Source of the DNA: Anaerovibrio sp. JC8
GTDB lineage: Bacteria; Bacillota; Negativicutes; Selenomonadales; Selenomonadaceae
Length of the DNA stretch: 64,000 nucleotides
Reading direction: 5' to 3'
NCBI RefSeq assembly: GCF_002100115.1
Contig: NZ_ANBM01000011.1
Span: 1 to 64,000, forward strand
Shown here: in pieces, positions 8,591 through 16,618 of the stretch
Layout: every line of letters begins with the position of its first letter
Numbering within the stretch: the first letter of the stretch is position 1
Notes under the pieces: generated by a model
What the model was told of the DNA's origin: nothing
Database searches by the model: none
What the model saw: only the letters and a program-made list of their open reading frames with translations
Program-made: the position numbers and the translations under genes

Positions 8591-8758
8591 CTACTCGCTA
8601 AAAATACTGTCCAGCATCTTCATTTCCTGATCGCTGGCCTCCCTGACGGAATACTCCAGTTCCAAGTAACTGTCCACTGTAATATTAAGAAGCTCCGCTA
8701 CCATGTGAATGCTATATCCTTTTGCCTGGCGAGCAGCCTTCAATTTTTCTAAAACCAC
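8591..8758 (-). CDS. Small XRE-like helix-turn-helix protein
   Basis: A 55-residue open frame starting with GTG at 8758. The run LKAARQAKGYSIHMVAELL followed by NITVDSYLELE fits the first helices and recognition region of a Cro/C1-type HTH domain, and the protein is little more than that domain. GGGG lies 12 nt before the start, a long spacing; an in-frame stop just upstream excludes a longer reading. It sits 76 bp upstream of the alpha-subunit paralogue on the same strand and may be co-transcribed, making it a candidate regulator or partner of that subunit. Confidence 0.65.
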   Translation of the reverse strand: MVLEKLKAARQAKGYSIHMVAELLNITVDSYLELEYSVREASDQEMKMLDSIFSE

Positions 8759-8832
8759 TTTATATTAAATCCCCTTTGTCATAAACTGTAACCGCAATTT
8801 TTGACTGTCGGTTTCCAAACGAATGACATTTT

Positions 8833-8861
8833 ATTATATGGTCCGGGATTTGTAAAGTGAA
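8833..8861 (-). promoter_or_regulatory. Candidate promoter for HTH-rpoA pair
   Basis: Minus-strand TTCACT (8856-8861), 17-nt spacer and a consensus TATAAT (8833-8838), located about 75 bp upstream of the HTH gene and just downstream of the preceding EAL gene. Confidence 0.5.
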
Positions 8862-8868
8862 TTTTAAA

Positions 8869-11462
8869 CTAATTTTTATCCGCTGCCAGCGAGGCCTTCA
8901 AATCCATCTCTATACGCTTCTGCTTATCTATGTTGTATACATATTCGGTGCCCATGAGATGGCCTGTGGCCTTGTCCCTGTACAGGAGCATCAGGATCAG
9001 CTCCCAAGCAGGCTTGCCATTAATCAGACGCTCATACTCAAAGGAAAGGGTTGTGTTCCCTTCACCGAATTTTTCCATAAGCCAGGCCTGGTTCATAAAG
9101 GCCAAATAAACATCCTTGTATTCAGGAAGCACTGACCGCTCCACAAGGTGTCTTACGCCTACCATATATCTGTCATCACTGACTATACCCGTCTCAGTTT
9201 CCACCGTTGCCAGATCCTGGGCCGAAACAAACTTCTCCTCGGTAATGTCAAGATGAAGCACGAACACCAGTGAGCTCATGAGGCTCTTGAGAGAATCCGC
9301 AGTAGTAAACTGGGCCTGCACATCAGGCTCATAGAGATAATTGATATACTGTACCATGACCATCAATGCAGGATATTCATCGGAATATTCAAGGCTCCTG
9401 GAAACAGTCATGCACACCCAATGGTAAATATCTCCCACGCGACGGCGATACTGGAATCTCAATGGCTTATCCGACAAAGCCAGCCGGGTAGTCAAATTTC
9501 TGAGATCAGTAAACTTCTTGTAATTCTCCAGCTCATCAGGGTGGATTAGATTGTTGTCAATAATATTGCCGTTCCAGGTGGAAAAATGCTTGGAAATATG
9601 ATAGCCGAAAATCTCCTCATCCTTGTCCATCTGGATAATCTCGCAGGTCCCGCTCAAACCATCAACCTTCATGATAGTCTTAAAGGTCTTGTCAATAATA
9701 TTCATGGTGTCCTGACGGGCCGCCACATCATTATCAGCCAGCTTCCATGTGAAAAGCACCCACGGATTGTTCTTGGAGAACACATTTGGCACTATGCACT
9801 CAAAGGTAACCCAAACATAACGGCCATCTTTCATGCAGCGCAGATGAACACGGCGCCGATGCTGCTTTTTGGTAATCTGCAGCTGGGTAGCCACCATGGA
9901 GGTCTCACTAAGGAAACGCTCCTTATCGCTGCTGTGCACCATGCCGCTTTCCACATATCGCTTGGTATAATCTTCAATAGTAATAGGACGTGGGCCCATA
10001 ACCCCATCCTTGTCCTCAGACTTCTTGATAAAATGATACTCACCGGTCCAAGGATTAACCTCCGCCACCTTCCAGAAATATGCAGTAATATCCTGGAGGT
10101 AGGAACGGGTCATTTTACGCTTGTGTATATTAGATGTAGTAACATTATTCGCATCAGAAATAATAGCCTCAAAATTCTCGATGGACATAGGCTGGTAGAA
10201 ATAGTAGCCCTGCACATACTCGCAGCCCATCATGGAAAGAAGCTCTATCTGCTCAAGGGTCTCAATGCCCTCCACAATAATAGGCAAATCTATCTGGCGG
10301 GCCATATCAATAATGGAATAAATAATGTTGATGCCCCGACCACGGTTTCCACTGGAGAAATCAAGGAATCTCATGTCCAGCTTAAGAACGTCGGCGTCCA
10401 CATCCTTAAGCATATTCAGTGAAGAATAGCCACTGCCGAAATCGTCAATGATAATCTTAAAGCCATTGCGCTTCAGGGCTTCCTCTGCTTCCTTGACAAC
10501 GCTTTCGTTTTCCACATAGGCACTTTCAGTAATCTCTACCTCCAAGGCACACAGGGGATCTGATACTTGTGCACCAGCTCCGTGAGAACCCGCACAACGT
10601 CCATGTTTTGGATATCAATGCGGGAAACGTTAATGGAAACAGGCAGCACAGGAAGACCCGTATCCATCCAGCGGCGGATGGTACGGCAGGTAATCTCCCA
10701 TATATGCTGGTCAAGCTGGGTAATATAGCCATTCTTTTCCAAGAAGGAAACGAACTTCCCCGGCATAATGACTTCCCCATCCGGGGTAATCCAACGCACC
10801 AGAGCCTCCGCTCCCACAATTCTGCCATCCACAATCTGGCATTTTGGCTGCAGGAAAATGGTAAATTCATTATTTGCCATAGCCCGCTGAATACGTGGCA
10901 TCAAATCAACAGTGGTAGCCAGCTCCCTGGCCATGGTCTCACTGAACCAGTTAATATCAGCATAGGAATAGCAATAACACTTGCCAATGGCCATAATGGT
11001 GTAATCATACATATCTACGGCATCAGTAGTGTCATTTTCCGTAAATTTGTAGGCACCCCAAACCGGACGGAACAACGGATCCGTCATATATCTGCCCACA
11101 ATAAGCTTTACACTTTCAATAAGAGCCTCCACCAGCTCGGGATCTTCCTTAAAAAACAAAGAAAAATAGTCACTTCCCATATAACCGGCGATCAAATTAT
11201 GGTCATGACTAAGCTGCTGGAAATACTTGCCCAGCTCCGCCAGGAGAGCATCCCCCTTATCCCGCCCGTACCATTTATTGAAATACTGGAAATTCAGTAT
11301 ATTGACGGACATCATAACACTGGGAACCGGGTCAGATTTAATCTGTGTTTCTACCAGATTCCAATAAGAGCGCATCAGTGGCAAGCCCGTAAGCTGGTCA
11401 ATATTCAATGTGCCCTTCTCTGTTTCGGCAGAATTCTGCTGAATATTGTCATTTTCGTTCAT
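8869..11462 (-). pseudogene. GGDEF-EAL signalling protein, split by a one-base frameshift
   Basis: Two overlapping frames form one cyclic-di-GMP protein of about 865 residues. The first frame (from ATG 11462, GGGG 8 nt upstream) encodes a degenerate GGDEF domain (GSDYF in place of GGDEF, so probably not a cyclase) and the start of an EAL domain (EALVRW, SINVS). The second frame resumes at VEITES and supplies DDFGSGYSSL, LKLD, VEGIET and VQGYYF, so all EAL catalytic residues would be present in the joined protein, followed by 350 residues of PAS-like repeats. The break is at a run of four G (10554-10557); a fifth would restore the frame. It is either a sequencing error, a real mutation or a switchable site. 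Confidence 0.8.
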
Positions 11463-11579
11463 ATCTGACACCCCTTTAGGTCATTCTACCATAAACAACG
11501 TTAATCTGACTATAAGATATAGGACGAATTATTGAGTCATTTTTCTCCCATAAAAAATTATGTATACATAATATAACTC

Positions 11580-11609
11580 TTGCTACATAAATGCTGAAAA
11601 TGTTATACT
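11580..11609 (+). promoter_or_regulatory. Promoter of ddh
   Basis: TTGCTA (11580-11585), an 18-nt spacer and TATACT (11604-11609), about 75 bp upstream of the ddh start. Confidence 0.6.
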
Positions 11610-11655
11610 AACCAGGTATACATCGATAATAATATTTAATTATTCATAGAAAGGA

Positions 11656-11671
11656 CGCGGTACATTCCGCG
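11656..11671 (+). promoter_or_regulatory. Hairpin abutting the ddh ribosome-binding site
   Basis: CGCGG TACATT CCGCG forms a 5-bp GC stem whose last base is the first base of the GAAGG Shine-Dalgarno of ddh. It could modulate access to the site, but no larger aptamer is visible in the short leader. Confidence 0.35.
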
Positions 11672-11683
11672 AAGGTGATGAAA

Positions 11684-12664
11684 ATGAAGGTTGGTATTTA
11701 TGGTTACGGCAATCTGGGCCGTGGCATCGAATGCGCAGTAAAGAACAGTGAAGATATGGAACTGGTGGCTGTATTTACCCGCCGCGACCCTTCCACTGTA
11801 AAGATTCAGACCCCTGGTGTTGAGGTTGCTTCCGCTGCTGACGTGGAAAAATACGCCGAGAAAATCGATGTAATGATTATCTGTGGCGGCAGTGCCACCG
11901 ATTTGCCTGAAATGACTCCTGCCCTGGCAAAGCATTTCAATGTGATCGACAGCTTTGATACCCATGCCCGTATTCCGGAGCATTTTGATAACGTAAATTC
12001 TGCTGCCAAGTCCACTGGCCACATTGCACTCATTTCCGCCGGCTGGGATCCAGGCATGTTCTCCCTGAACCGTCTGTATGCCAATGCCATCCTGCCAAAC
12101 GGCAATGACTACACCTTCTGGGGCAAGGGCGTAAGCCAGGGCCACTCCGATGCCATCCGCCGGGTTAAGGGTGTAAAGAACGGCAAGCAGTACACCATTC
12201 CTGTAGACAGTGCCCTTGAGGCTGTCCGCGCCGGCAAAAATCCAGAGCTGACCACCCGTGAAAAGCATATCCGTGAGTGCTTCGTGGTAGCTGAGGAGGG
12301 TGCAGACAAGGCAGCCATCGAAAAGGAAATCAAGGAAATGCCAAACTACTTCGCAGATTATGACACCACAGTTCACTTCATTACCGAAGAAGAGCTGCAG
12401 GCCAACCACAGCGGCATTCCACATGGCGGCTTCGTATTCCGCACTGGCTCCACCGGCTGGAACAACGAAAACAAGCACGTTATTGAATACAGCCTGAAGC
12501 TGGACTCCAACCCTGAGTTCACTGCCTCCGTAATCGTGGCTTATGCCCGTGCCATCGACCGCCTCCATCAGGAAGGAAATATCGGCTGCAAGACCGTATT
12601 TGACATCGCTCCGGCTTATCTGAGCCCACTTTCCGGTGAAGAGCTGAGAGCCCATATGCTTTAA
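11684..12664 (+). CDS. ddh: meso-Diaminopimelate D-dehydrogenase
   Basis: Cytoplasmic NADPH-dependent enzyme that reductively aminates tetrahydrodipicolinate to meso-diaminopimelate, a one-step route to the peptidoglycan cross-linking amino acid and to lysine. The 326-residue length equals the family norm; the N-terminal Rossmann loop is GIYGYGNLGRG, and ISAGWDPGMFS and HGGFVFRTGSTGW are conserved substrate-site segments. Start 11684 has AAGGTG upstream; two earlier in-frame starts lie inside that site. It is monocistronic, with its own promoter and a shared terminator. Confidence 0.95.
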   Translation: MKVGIYGYGNLGRGIECAVKNSEDMELVAVFTRRDPSTVKIQTPGVEVASAADVEKYAEKIDVMIICGGSATDLPEMTPALAKHFNVIDSFDTHARIPEHFDNVNSAAKSTGHIALISAGWDPGMFSLNRLYANAILPNGNDYTFWGKGVSQGHSDAIRRVKGVKNGKQYTIPVDSALEAVRAGKNPELTTREKHIRECFVVAEEGADKAAIEKEIKEMPNYFADYDTTVHFITEEELQANHSGIPHGGFVFRTGSTGWNNENKHVIEYSLKLDSNPEFTASVIVAYARAIDRLHQEGNIGCKTVFDIAPAYLSPLSGEELRAHML

Positions 12665-12702
12665 TATTCATATACCTTAATATTTAAGATTTCTTTCAAA
12701 AA

Positions 12703-12750
12703 TAAGGCCGAATTGCCATCACTTAATAATTGATGGCAGTCCGGCCTATT
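12703..12750. terminator. Bidirectional terminator between ddh and cobO
   Basis: A long hairpin with AGGCCG / CGGCCT outer and TGCCATCA / TGATGGCA inner arms lies between convergent genes, with A/T-rich flanks on both sides. Confidence 0.8.
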
Positions 12751-12754
12751 TATA

Positions 12755-13327
12755 TTAGTTTTCTATTCCCTTGCGGGCTTCAATTCCTTTGGTGTAGTAA
12801 TGGCGGATTTCCTTCATTTCCGTAACTAAATCCGCCCTATCCAGCAGCCACTGAGGAGCATTGCGGCCGGTGCACACCACCTCCGTGGTTTCGGGAAGGG
12901 CCTGCAGCAGGCCTTCGATTGCTTCCTGCTTAATTAAACCAAAAAACAGGGCCACATTTACTTCATCAAGGACCAGCAGCTCTGGCGGTGATGCCAGGAT
13001 TTCCTCCTCGGCCACTTTGAATTCTTCATCTATCATGGCCACATAATCCACCGGGGGCTGTCCAGGCGGAAATATAACCACATTATCACCCCATTGGGCC
13101 TTTTCTGCCTCAGACAGCATGCCCTCAGCCGCCACAAAAAATGGCTTTCCCGTGGTTCTCAGCACCAGCTGGGGGGCAAACTTCTTCAATACCGACTGTT
13201 CACTGTAGGCAAGGCTTTTCATAAACTGCAAAAAGAACACCCTGTGTCCGGCCCCCAGGCTCCTGATGGCCAATCCTATGGCAGCAGTGGTTTTCCCCTT
13301 GCCCTTGCCCGTATAAACTTGAAGCAT
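12755..13327 (-). CDS. cobO: Cob(I)alamin adenosyltransferase (CobO/BtuR type)
   Basis: Transfers the adenosyl group of ATP to reduced corrinoids, making coenzyme B12 precursors in the cytoplasm. The 190-residue protein starts with the P-loop YTGKGKGKTTAAIG and has LLVLDEVNVAL near residue 118, both typical of CobO. AGGAAG precedes the start. It lies 18 bp after the 5'-nucleotidase gene and probably is co-transcribed with it, although the functional link is unclear; no other cobalamin genes are in the window. Confidence 0.93.
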   Translation of the reverse strand: MLQVYTGKGKGKTTAAIGLAIRSLGAGHRVFFLQFMKSLAYSEQSVLKKFAPQLVLRTTGKPFFVAAEGMLSEAEKAQWGDNVVIFPPGQPPVDYVAMIDEEFKVAEEEILASPPELLVLDEVNVALFFGLIKQEAIEGLLQALPETTEVVCTGRNAPQWLLDRADLVTEMKEIRHYYTKGIEARKGIEN

Positions 13328-13345
13328 CCTATATCACTTCCTAAT

Positions 13346-14989
13346 TTATGCTGCAAGATTTGTCATCAAACTTTCTTGATTCATAGTGATTCTACCCTTG
13401 GTAGCAGCATATTCTGAGGTTATTTCCCTGTTCAGCTTCACTGTCAGATAATTCTGCAGGGCCGCAGTATCAGTAACCCCCACCGGCTCAGCCGCAATGA
13501 TTGCCCCGTCTGCCCGCAGGCCGCTGTAGCTGTCACCGCCACCAGCGATAAAGCTGCTTACTACTATTCTATACTCTGCCTCCGGATTAAATGGCTGACC
13601 AGCCACCTTTGTTATGACAACCCTGCTGCCCGGCTCCGCCGGCGCATAAAATATGGACTCAGGATATTGCGGTCCCTTCTTGTATGGTACATCAATATTA
13701 AGGGTGTATTCTATCCCCGCCACCTGTGGAAAGCCTCCCATGCTCTCCGGTGTCTCCTGGGTATTTGCTTCCAGAATTTCCAGCAGCTTGGAGCCCTTAA
13801 TGGTAATAACCGACAGCTCATTGGCAAAAGGACTCACATCCTGCATATCCTTTACGGTAATTGGGCCAGCCTTGATACTGGTTCGGATGGATCCACCGTT
13901 ATAGATACTGGCCTGAGCCTTATTATTTTCGGCCAGCTTCTCATTGGCCTGCCACAAAATGGCATCGGCACAAAAGTCTCCCAGAGGCATTTCCTGGGTC
14001 CGTACCCCTGGCTTGGCGTTTCCATCAAGGGCTATATCCGCCTTGCCAATTACAGTACCAAACTGTTTTTCAATATCCTGCAGTGCTTTATTGACCATCT
14101 TTTCCAGGCCCTTGTCCTGCTTGGTGTACTGACCATAAGGAATCATTTTCTCCTGCCACCGGCCATCCTCATAAAGGATGCAGCCCACATTCTGGGTATA
14201 GCAGCCGGTTTCAGCCCGCAGGGTATTGCCAATAACATCGTTTTTTACATTGTGATCATGGCCATCAATAAAAATATCAATGCCGTTGACATTTTTCAGA
14301 ATATCCTCGGAACGGCTGCCCTCACAATCCGCGTTGCTTCCCATGTGTCCCAGGGCAATAATCAAATCGCACTTGGCTGCTATCAGTTTGTTGACACACA
14401 TCTGGGTGCTGGCATACAGCAGCTCCTTATCGAGAAAATGCAGGCCTGATACGTAATCATGATTGGCAATAGTCGAAGTGGACGGCGTAGTAAGCCCGAT
14501 AATGCCAATACTGCCATAAGGCTTCTCCAGAATCACATAAGGCTTGATAAAGGTCTTGCCCGTGTTCTTTTCCACTATATTGCAGGATACAAAGGGAAAT
14601 TTGGCTTCCTTCATCCGCTGCTGCAGCACCTCCAGGCCATAATCAAATTCATGGTTTCCAAGAGTAGCCGCATCGTAGCCCACTGAATTCAGAAATTTTA
14701 TGGCCGACTGGCCCTTATCAAACTGGGCGAGCTCATTGCCCTGAATGATATCCCCGGCGTCCAGCATCAGCACATGATAGCCCTTGGACTGAAAATCCTT
14801 CTTTATCTGGGCAATTACCGGCATGCCAATATGCTCAGCATCACTCTGGTCATAGCCGTGACTGTCATTGGTATGCAGAATCACCAGCTTGCTGAAATCA
14901 GCCGCAAAGGCCGTCTGGCACAGCAATATGAAGGTCACTAAAAATCCATACAGCGACCGTTTAAATATTTTTTCCCTGCCAAAACCCAT
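13346..14989 (-). CDS. Exported 5'-nucleotidase / 2',3'-cyclic phosphodiesterase (UshA family)
   Basis: A 547-residue metallophosphoesterase with a signal peptide (hydrophobic residues about 12-28, cleavage near AFA-A), so it acts in the periplasm or at the surface. The N-terminal catalytic domain has HTNDSHG, GNHEFDYG, LGHMG and GHDHN metal ligands; the C-terminal 5'-nucleotidase domain has YNGGSIRT and SSFIAGGGDSYSG. It releases phosphate and nucleosides from extracellular nucleotides. AAGGAGGT lies 9 nt before the ATG. First gene of a probable two-gene transcript with cobO. Confidence 0.92.
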   Translation of the reverse strand: MGFGREKIFKRSLYGFLVTFILLCQTAFAADFSKLVILHTNDSHGYDQSDAEHIGMPVIAQIKKDFQSKGYHVLMLDAGDIIQGNELAQFDKGQSAIKFLNSVGYDAATLGNHEFDYGLEVLQQRMKEAKFPFVSCNIVEKNTGKTFIKPYVILEKPYGSIGIIGLTTPSTSTIANHDYVSGLHFLDKELLYASTQMCVNKLIAAKCDLIIALGHMGSNADCEGSRSEDILKNVNGIDIFIDGHDHNVKNDVIGNTLRAETGCYTQNVGCILYEDGRWQEKMIPYGQYTKQDKGLEKMVNKALQDIEKQFGTVIGKADIALDGNAKPGVRTQEMPLGDFCADAILWQANEKLAENNKAQASIYNGGSIRTSIKAGPITVKDMQDVSPFANELSVITIKGSKLLEILEANTQETPESMGGFPQVAGIEYTLNIDVPYKKGPQYPESIFYAPAEPGSRVVITKVAGQPFNPEAEYRIVVSSFIAGGGDSYSGLRADGAIIAAEPVGVTDTAALQNYLTVKLNREITSEYAATKGRITMNQESLMTNLAA

Positions 14990-15021
14990 TAATTAACTAC
15001 CTCCTTACGCTTCAGGACAAG

Positions 15022-15070
15022 AAAAAGCCCTGCAAAATTATCCCGATGGATAATATTCGCGGGGCTTTTA
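15022..15070 (-). terminator. Terminator after the 15100-15897 gene
   Basis: Hairpin with AAAAGCCCCGC arms matched by GCAGGGCTTTTT and an inner ATTATCC/GGATAAT stem, followed by T residues on the minus strand. Confidence 0.85.
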
Positions 15071-15099
15071 TTATTTCCTCTTTTTAATTTGACATTACC

Positions 15100-15897
15100 T
15101 TACTTGCCAAGTGCCTGTACCTTGAGAAATTCCATGTCTGCACCGGCGTTGTCTTTTCTGTCAACCCATTTCAGCACACCATTGCGCAAAATCAGCACAC
15201 AGCTGCCGTCAGAATAAACATTGGTGTCACTTTCCTTACCGTTTTCATATACGATGCAATCATTGCAGATACCATTGCCAGGGCACACGATAACGGCATT
15301 ATCCTTGTCATAGCGACAGCTATAGGTCCAGTATCTGTGCTCAGCTGCACTGTTGGCCCATGTAATATCTACAACATAGGCATTGCCCTTCTTGTCAATA
15401 ACGATGTTGCAGCGTCCGCAGGCCCATACACCCAGATAATCCTTCGGAGCTATGCTTTCGCTGAAGTGCTTATAGTCATAAGTGCCACAACGGATAAAGT
15501 GGAAGGCACCATCCTGTCCGGACCAAAGCTCCTCCTGCAGGATGCCATCCTCATCAGTCTTGGCAAAGCAGGTCCAGTTAGTCCCATCATTTTCATCAAA
15601 AACGAACCATGGCGAATAGGATCCATCCGGATGCTCCTCTGCAATCACCCTGATAGTACCAAAGGAAGTTCCGCCCCCCTTATAGGACAATTCATAGGTG
15701 TAATCAGGATTTACCTTCAAGGTTCTGGCATCCATCACATCGCCCTCACTCCAGGTACCGATAATCCCCTGAATACTGGTGTCGATACTGCTCATATCAA
15801 CGGCTGCCGAAGCAAATGGCGTCTTGCCACCCCCCAGCACAAAACAAGCTGCCAGCACCAGGACAAACACATACCTGATAAGCCCTCTACTTTTCAC
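15100..15897 (-). CDS. Exported protein of unknown function
   Basis: A 265-residue protein with a clear signal peptide (hydrophobic core about 9-22, cleavage near ASA-A). The mature part seems to hold two similar beta-rich halves, each opening with a GTW or GVW turn (around residues 46 and 155), and several Cys (CGRC, CNDC) that could form disulfides or bind metal. I do not recognise the family; the GxW openings resemble lipocalin-like domains, but that is weak. Start is GTG with GGAGGG 6 nt upstream. It is monocistronic. Confidence 0.7.
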   Translation of the reverse strand: MKSRGLIRYVFVLVLAACFVLGGGKTPFASAAVDMSSIDTSIQGIIGTWSEGDVMDARTLKVNPDYTYELSYKGGGTSFGTIRVIAEEHPDGSYSPWFVFDENDGTNWTCFAKTDEDGILQEELWSGQDGAFHFIRCGTYDYKHFSESIAPKDYLGVWACGRCNIVIDKKGNAYVVDITWANSAAEHRYWTYSCRYDKDNAVIVCPGNGICNDCIVYENGKESDTNVYSDGSCVLILRNGVLKWVDRKDNAGADMEFLKVQALGK

Positions 15898-16052
15898 GAC
15901 AATCCCTCCTCAATGTTCAGTTTTCACACGGCAAAGCCTGCGGGCCCCCTGCCCCCGGCTTTTTGTACGAACATTATATAAGAATTGCGTGGGTACGTAC
16001 AATAGAACTTCAGGACTTTTTTAAAAATTTAAAATACGACTTTTTCTATAAA

Positions 16053-16080
16053 AAAACGAACTGGCTTAGACAGTTCGTTG
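16053..16080 (-). terminator. Terminator-like hairpin left of the toxin promoter
   Basis: AACGAACTG / CAGTTCGTT stem followed on the minus strand by seven T. It could terminate a read-through form of the antisense RNA described to its right. Its left arm lies just outside the toxin -35 box. Confidence 0.6.
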
Positions 16081-16106
16081 TACCAAGCAAACATATGTGT
16101 TATAAT
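16078..16106 (+). promoter_or_regulatory. Promoter of type I toxin mRNA
   Basis: TTGTAC (16078-16083), 17-nt spacer, consensus TATAAT (16101-16106); transcription would start near 16113, giving a 57-nt structured leader ahead of the toxin start. Confidence 0.7.
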
Positions 16107-16169
16107 CATTTTGGTGCTACCATAACGGTAGGCGGTCAATCCTGGCCCCTGAAACGGGGGTGTTGCCTA

Positions 16170-16238
16170 TGACATTATATGACTGTCTCACAATCATATT
16201 TCTTGTCACAATTTGTATTATCGCAATTAAGGCATAAA
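16170..16238 (+). CDS. Small hydrophobic type I toxin (holin-like toxin family)
   Basis: A 22-residue peptide, MTLYDCLTIIFLVTICIIAI plus KA, that is essentially one membrane-spanning helix. The leader (GGCGGTCAATCC, CCCCTGAAACGGGGGTG, then a GCCTATGAC start context) and the downstream bidirectional hairpin match the layout I know from Firmicute 'putative holin-like toxin' loci. GGGGG lies 8 nt before the ATG. Such peptides depolarise the membrane when over-produced and are silenced by an overlapping antisense RNA. Too short for ordinary gene calling; assignment rests on locus architecture. Confidence 0.72.
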
Positions 16239-16242
16239 TAGG

Positions 16243-16280
16243 AAAAACCGCCAGCAAGCTACCAACTTTGGCGGTTTTTC
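16243..16280. terminator. Bidirectional terminator shared by toxin mRNA and antisense RNA
   Basis: AAAAACCGCC ... GGCGGTTTTT stem immediately after the toxin stop codon, with A/T tracts on both sides so it can end both converging transcripts. Confidence 0.8.
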
Positions 16281-16330
16281 TAAAATCACTACAAATTGGG
16301 GCTGACCGTCTATCGGTAGCACCTTTCTTA
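16243..16330 (-). ncRNA. Antisense RNA (antitoxin) of the type I locus
   Basis: From the minus-strand promoter at 16336-16363 a transcript of about 85-90 nt would start near 16330 and end at the shared hairpin. Its 5' part GGTGCTACCGATAGACGGT is almost the same as the 5' leader of the toxin mRNA (GGTGCTACCATAACGGT), and its 3' part is complementary to the mRNA 3' end. Convergent promoters, a shared terminator and repeats at both 5' ends are the design of the Fst/par class. Boundaries are inferred. Confidence 0.65.
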
Positions 16331-16335
16331 TGTTC

Positions 16336-16363
16336 ATTATAACAAAACTAGTATCCTTGTCAA
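16336..16363 (-). promoter_or_regulatory. Strong promoter of the antisense RNA
   Basis: Perfect TTGACA (16358-16363), 16-nt spacer, perfect TATAAT (16336-16341) on the minus strand; stronger than the toxin promoter, as expected for an antitoxin RNA. Confidence 0.75.
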
Positions 16364-16374
16364 TTATCGCATAA

Positions 16375-16530
16375 TCAAACCAATGCATCCTTTTTGCCAA
16401 TTTCTGTGATTTGTTCAACAGTGAGCTTAGTAACACGGGCAATCATATCTATTGACAATTTTTCTTTAAGCATTTCAACTACCACTTCAGCCTTAGCTTC
16501 AGCTCTGTTTCTTTCAATAATCTCGCTCAT
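16375..16530 (-). CDS. C-terminal fragment of an Rpn-family nuclease/putative transposase
   Basis: A 51-residue frame (start context AAGGAG 9 nt upstream of ATG) rich in charged helices, with a SEIIERNRAEAKAEVVVEML segment and a short 'TKLTVEQITEIGKK' tail. This is the pattern of the C-terminus of Rpn (PD-(D/E)XK) recombination-promoting nucleases, but the nuclease domain is absent. It is probably a remnant, though the good ribosome-binding site means it may still be translated. It ends just upstream of the antisense promoter. Confidence 0.55.
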   Translation of the reverse strand: MSEIIERNRAEAKAEVVVEMLKEKLSIDMIARVTKLTVEQITEIGKKDALV

Positions 16531-16618
16531 CCTTACTCACTCCTTTTTCAGCAGTCTTATACTAATGTTTTCGACAGGATGTTGCCATAAAGATCTTTTT
16601 TAACATGTCTTATAATAC

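Noticed and set aside
11636-12655. 339-residue open frame antisense to ddh
   Set aside because: Shadow of the ddh gene in the opposite strand; ddh has full family similarity, promoter and ribosome-binding site.
16227-16442. 71-residue minus-strand frame over the toxin locus
   Set aside because: It crosses the antisense promoter and shared terminator; the convergent RNA layout explains the sequence better.
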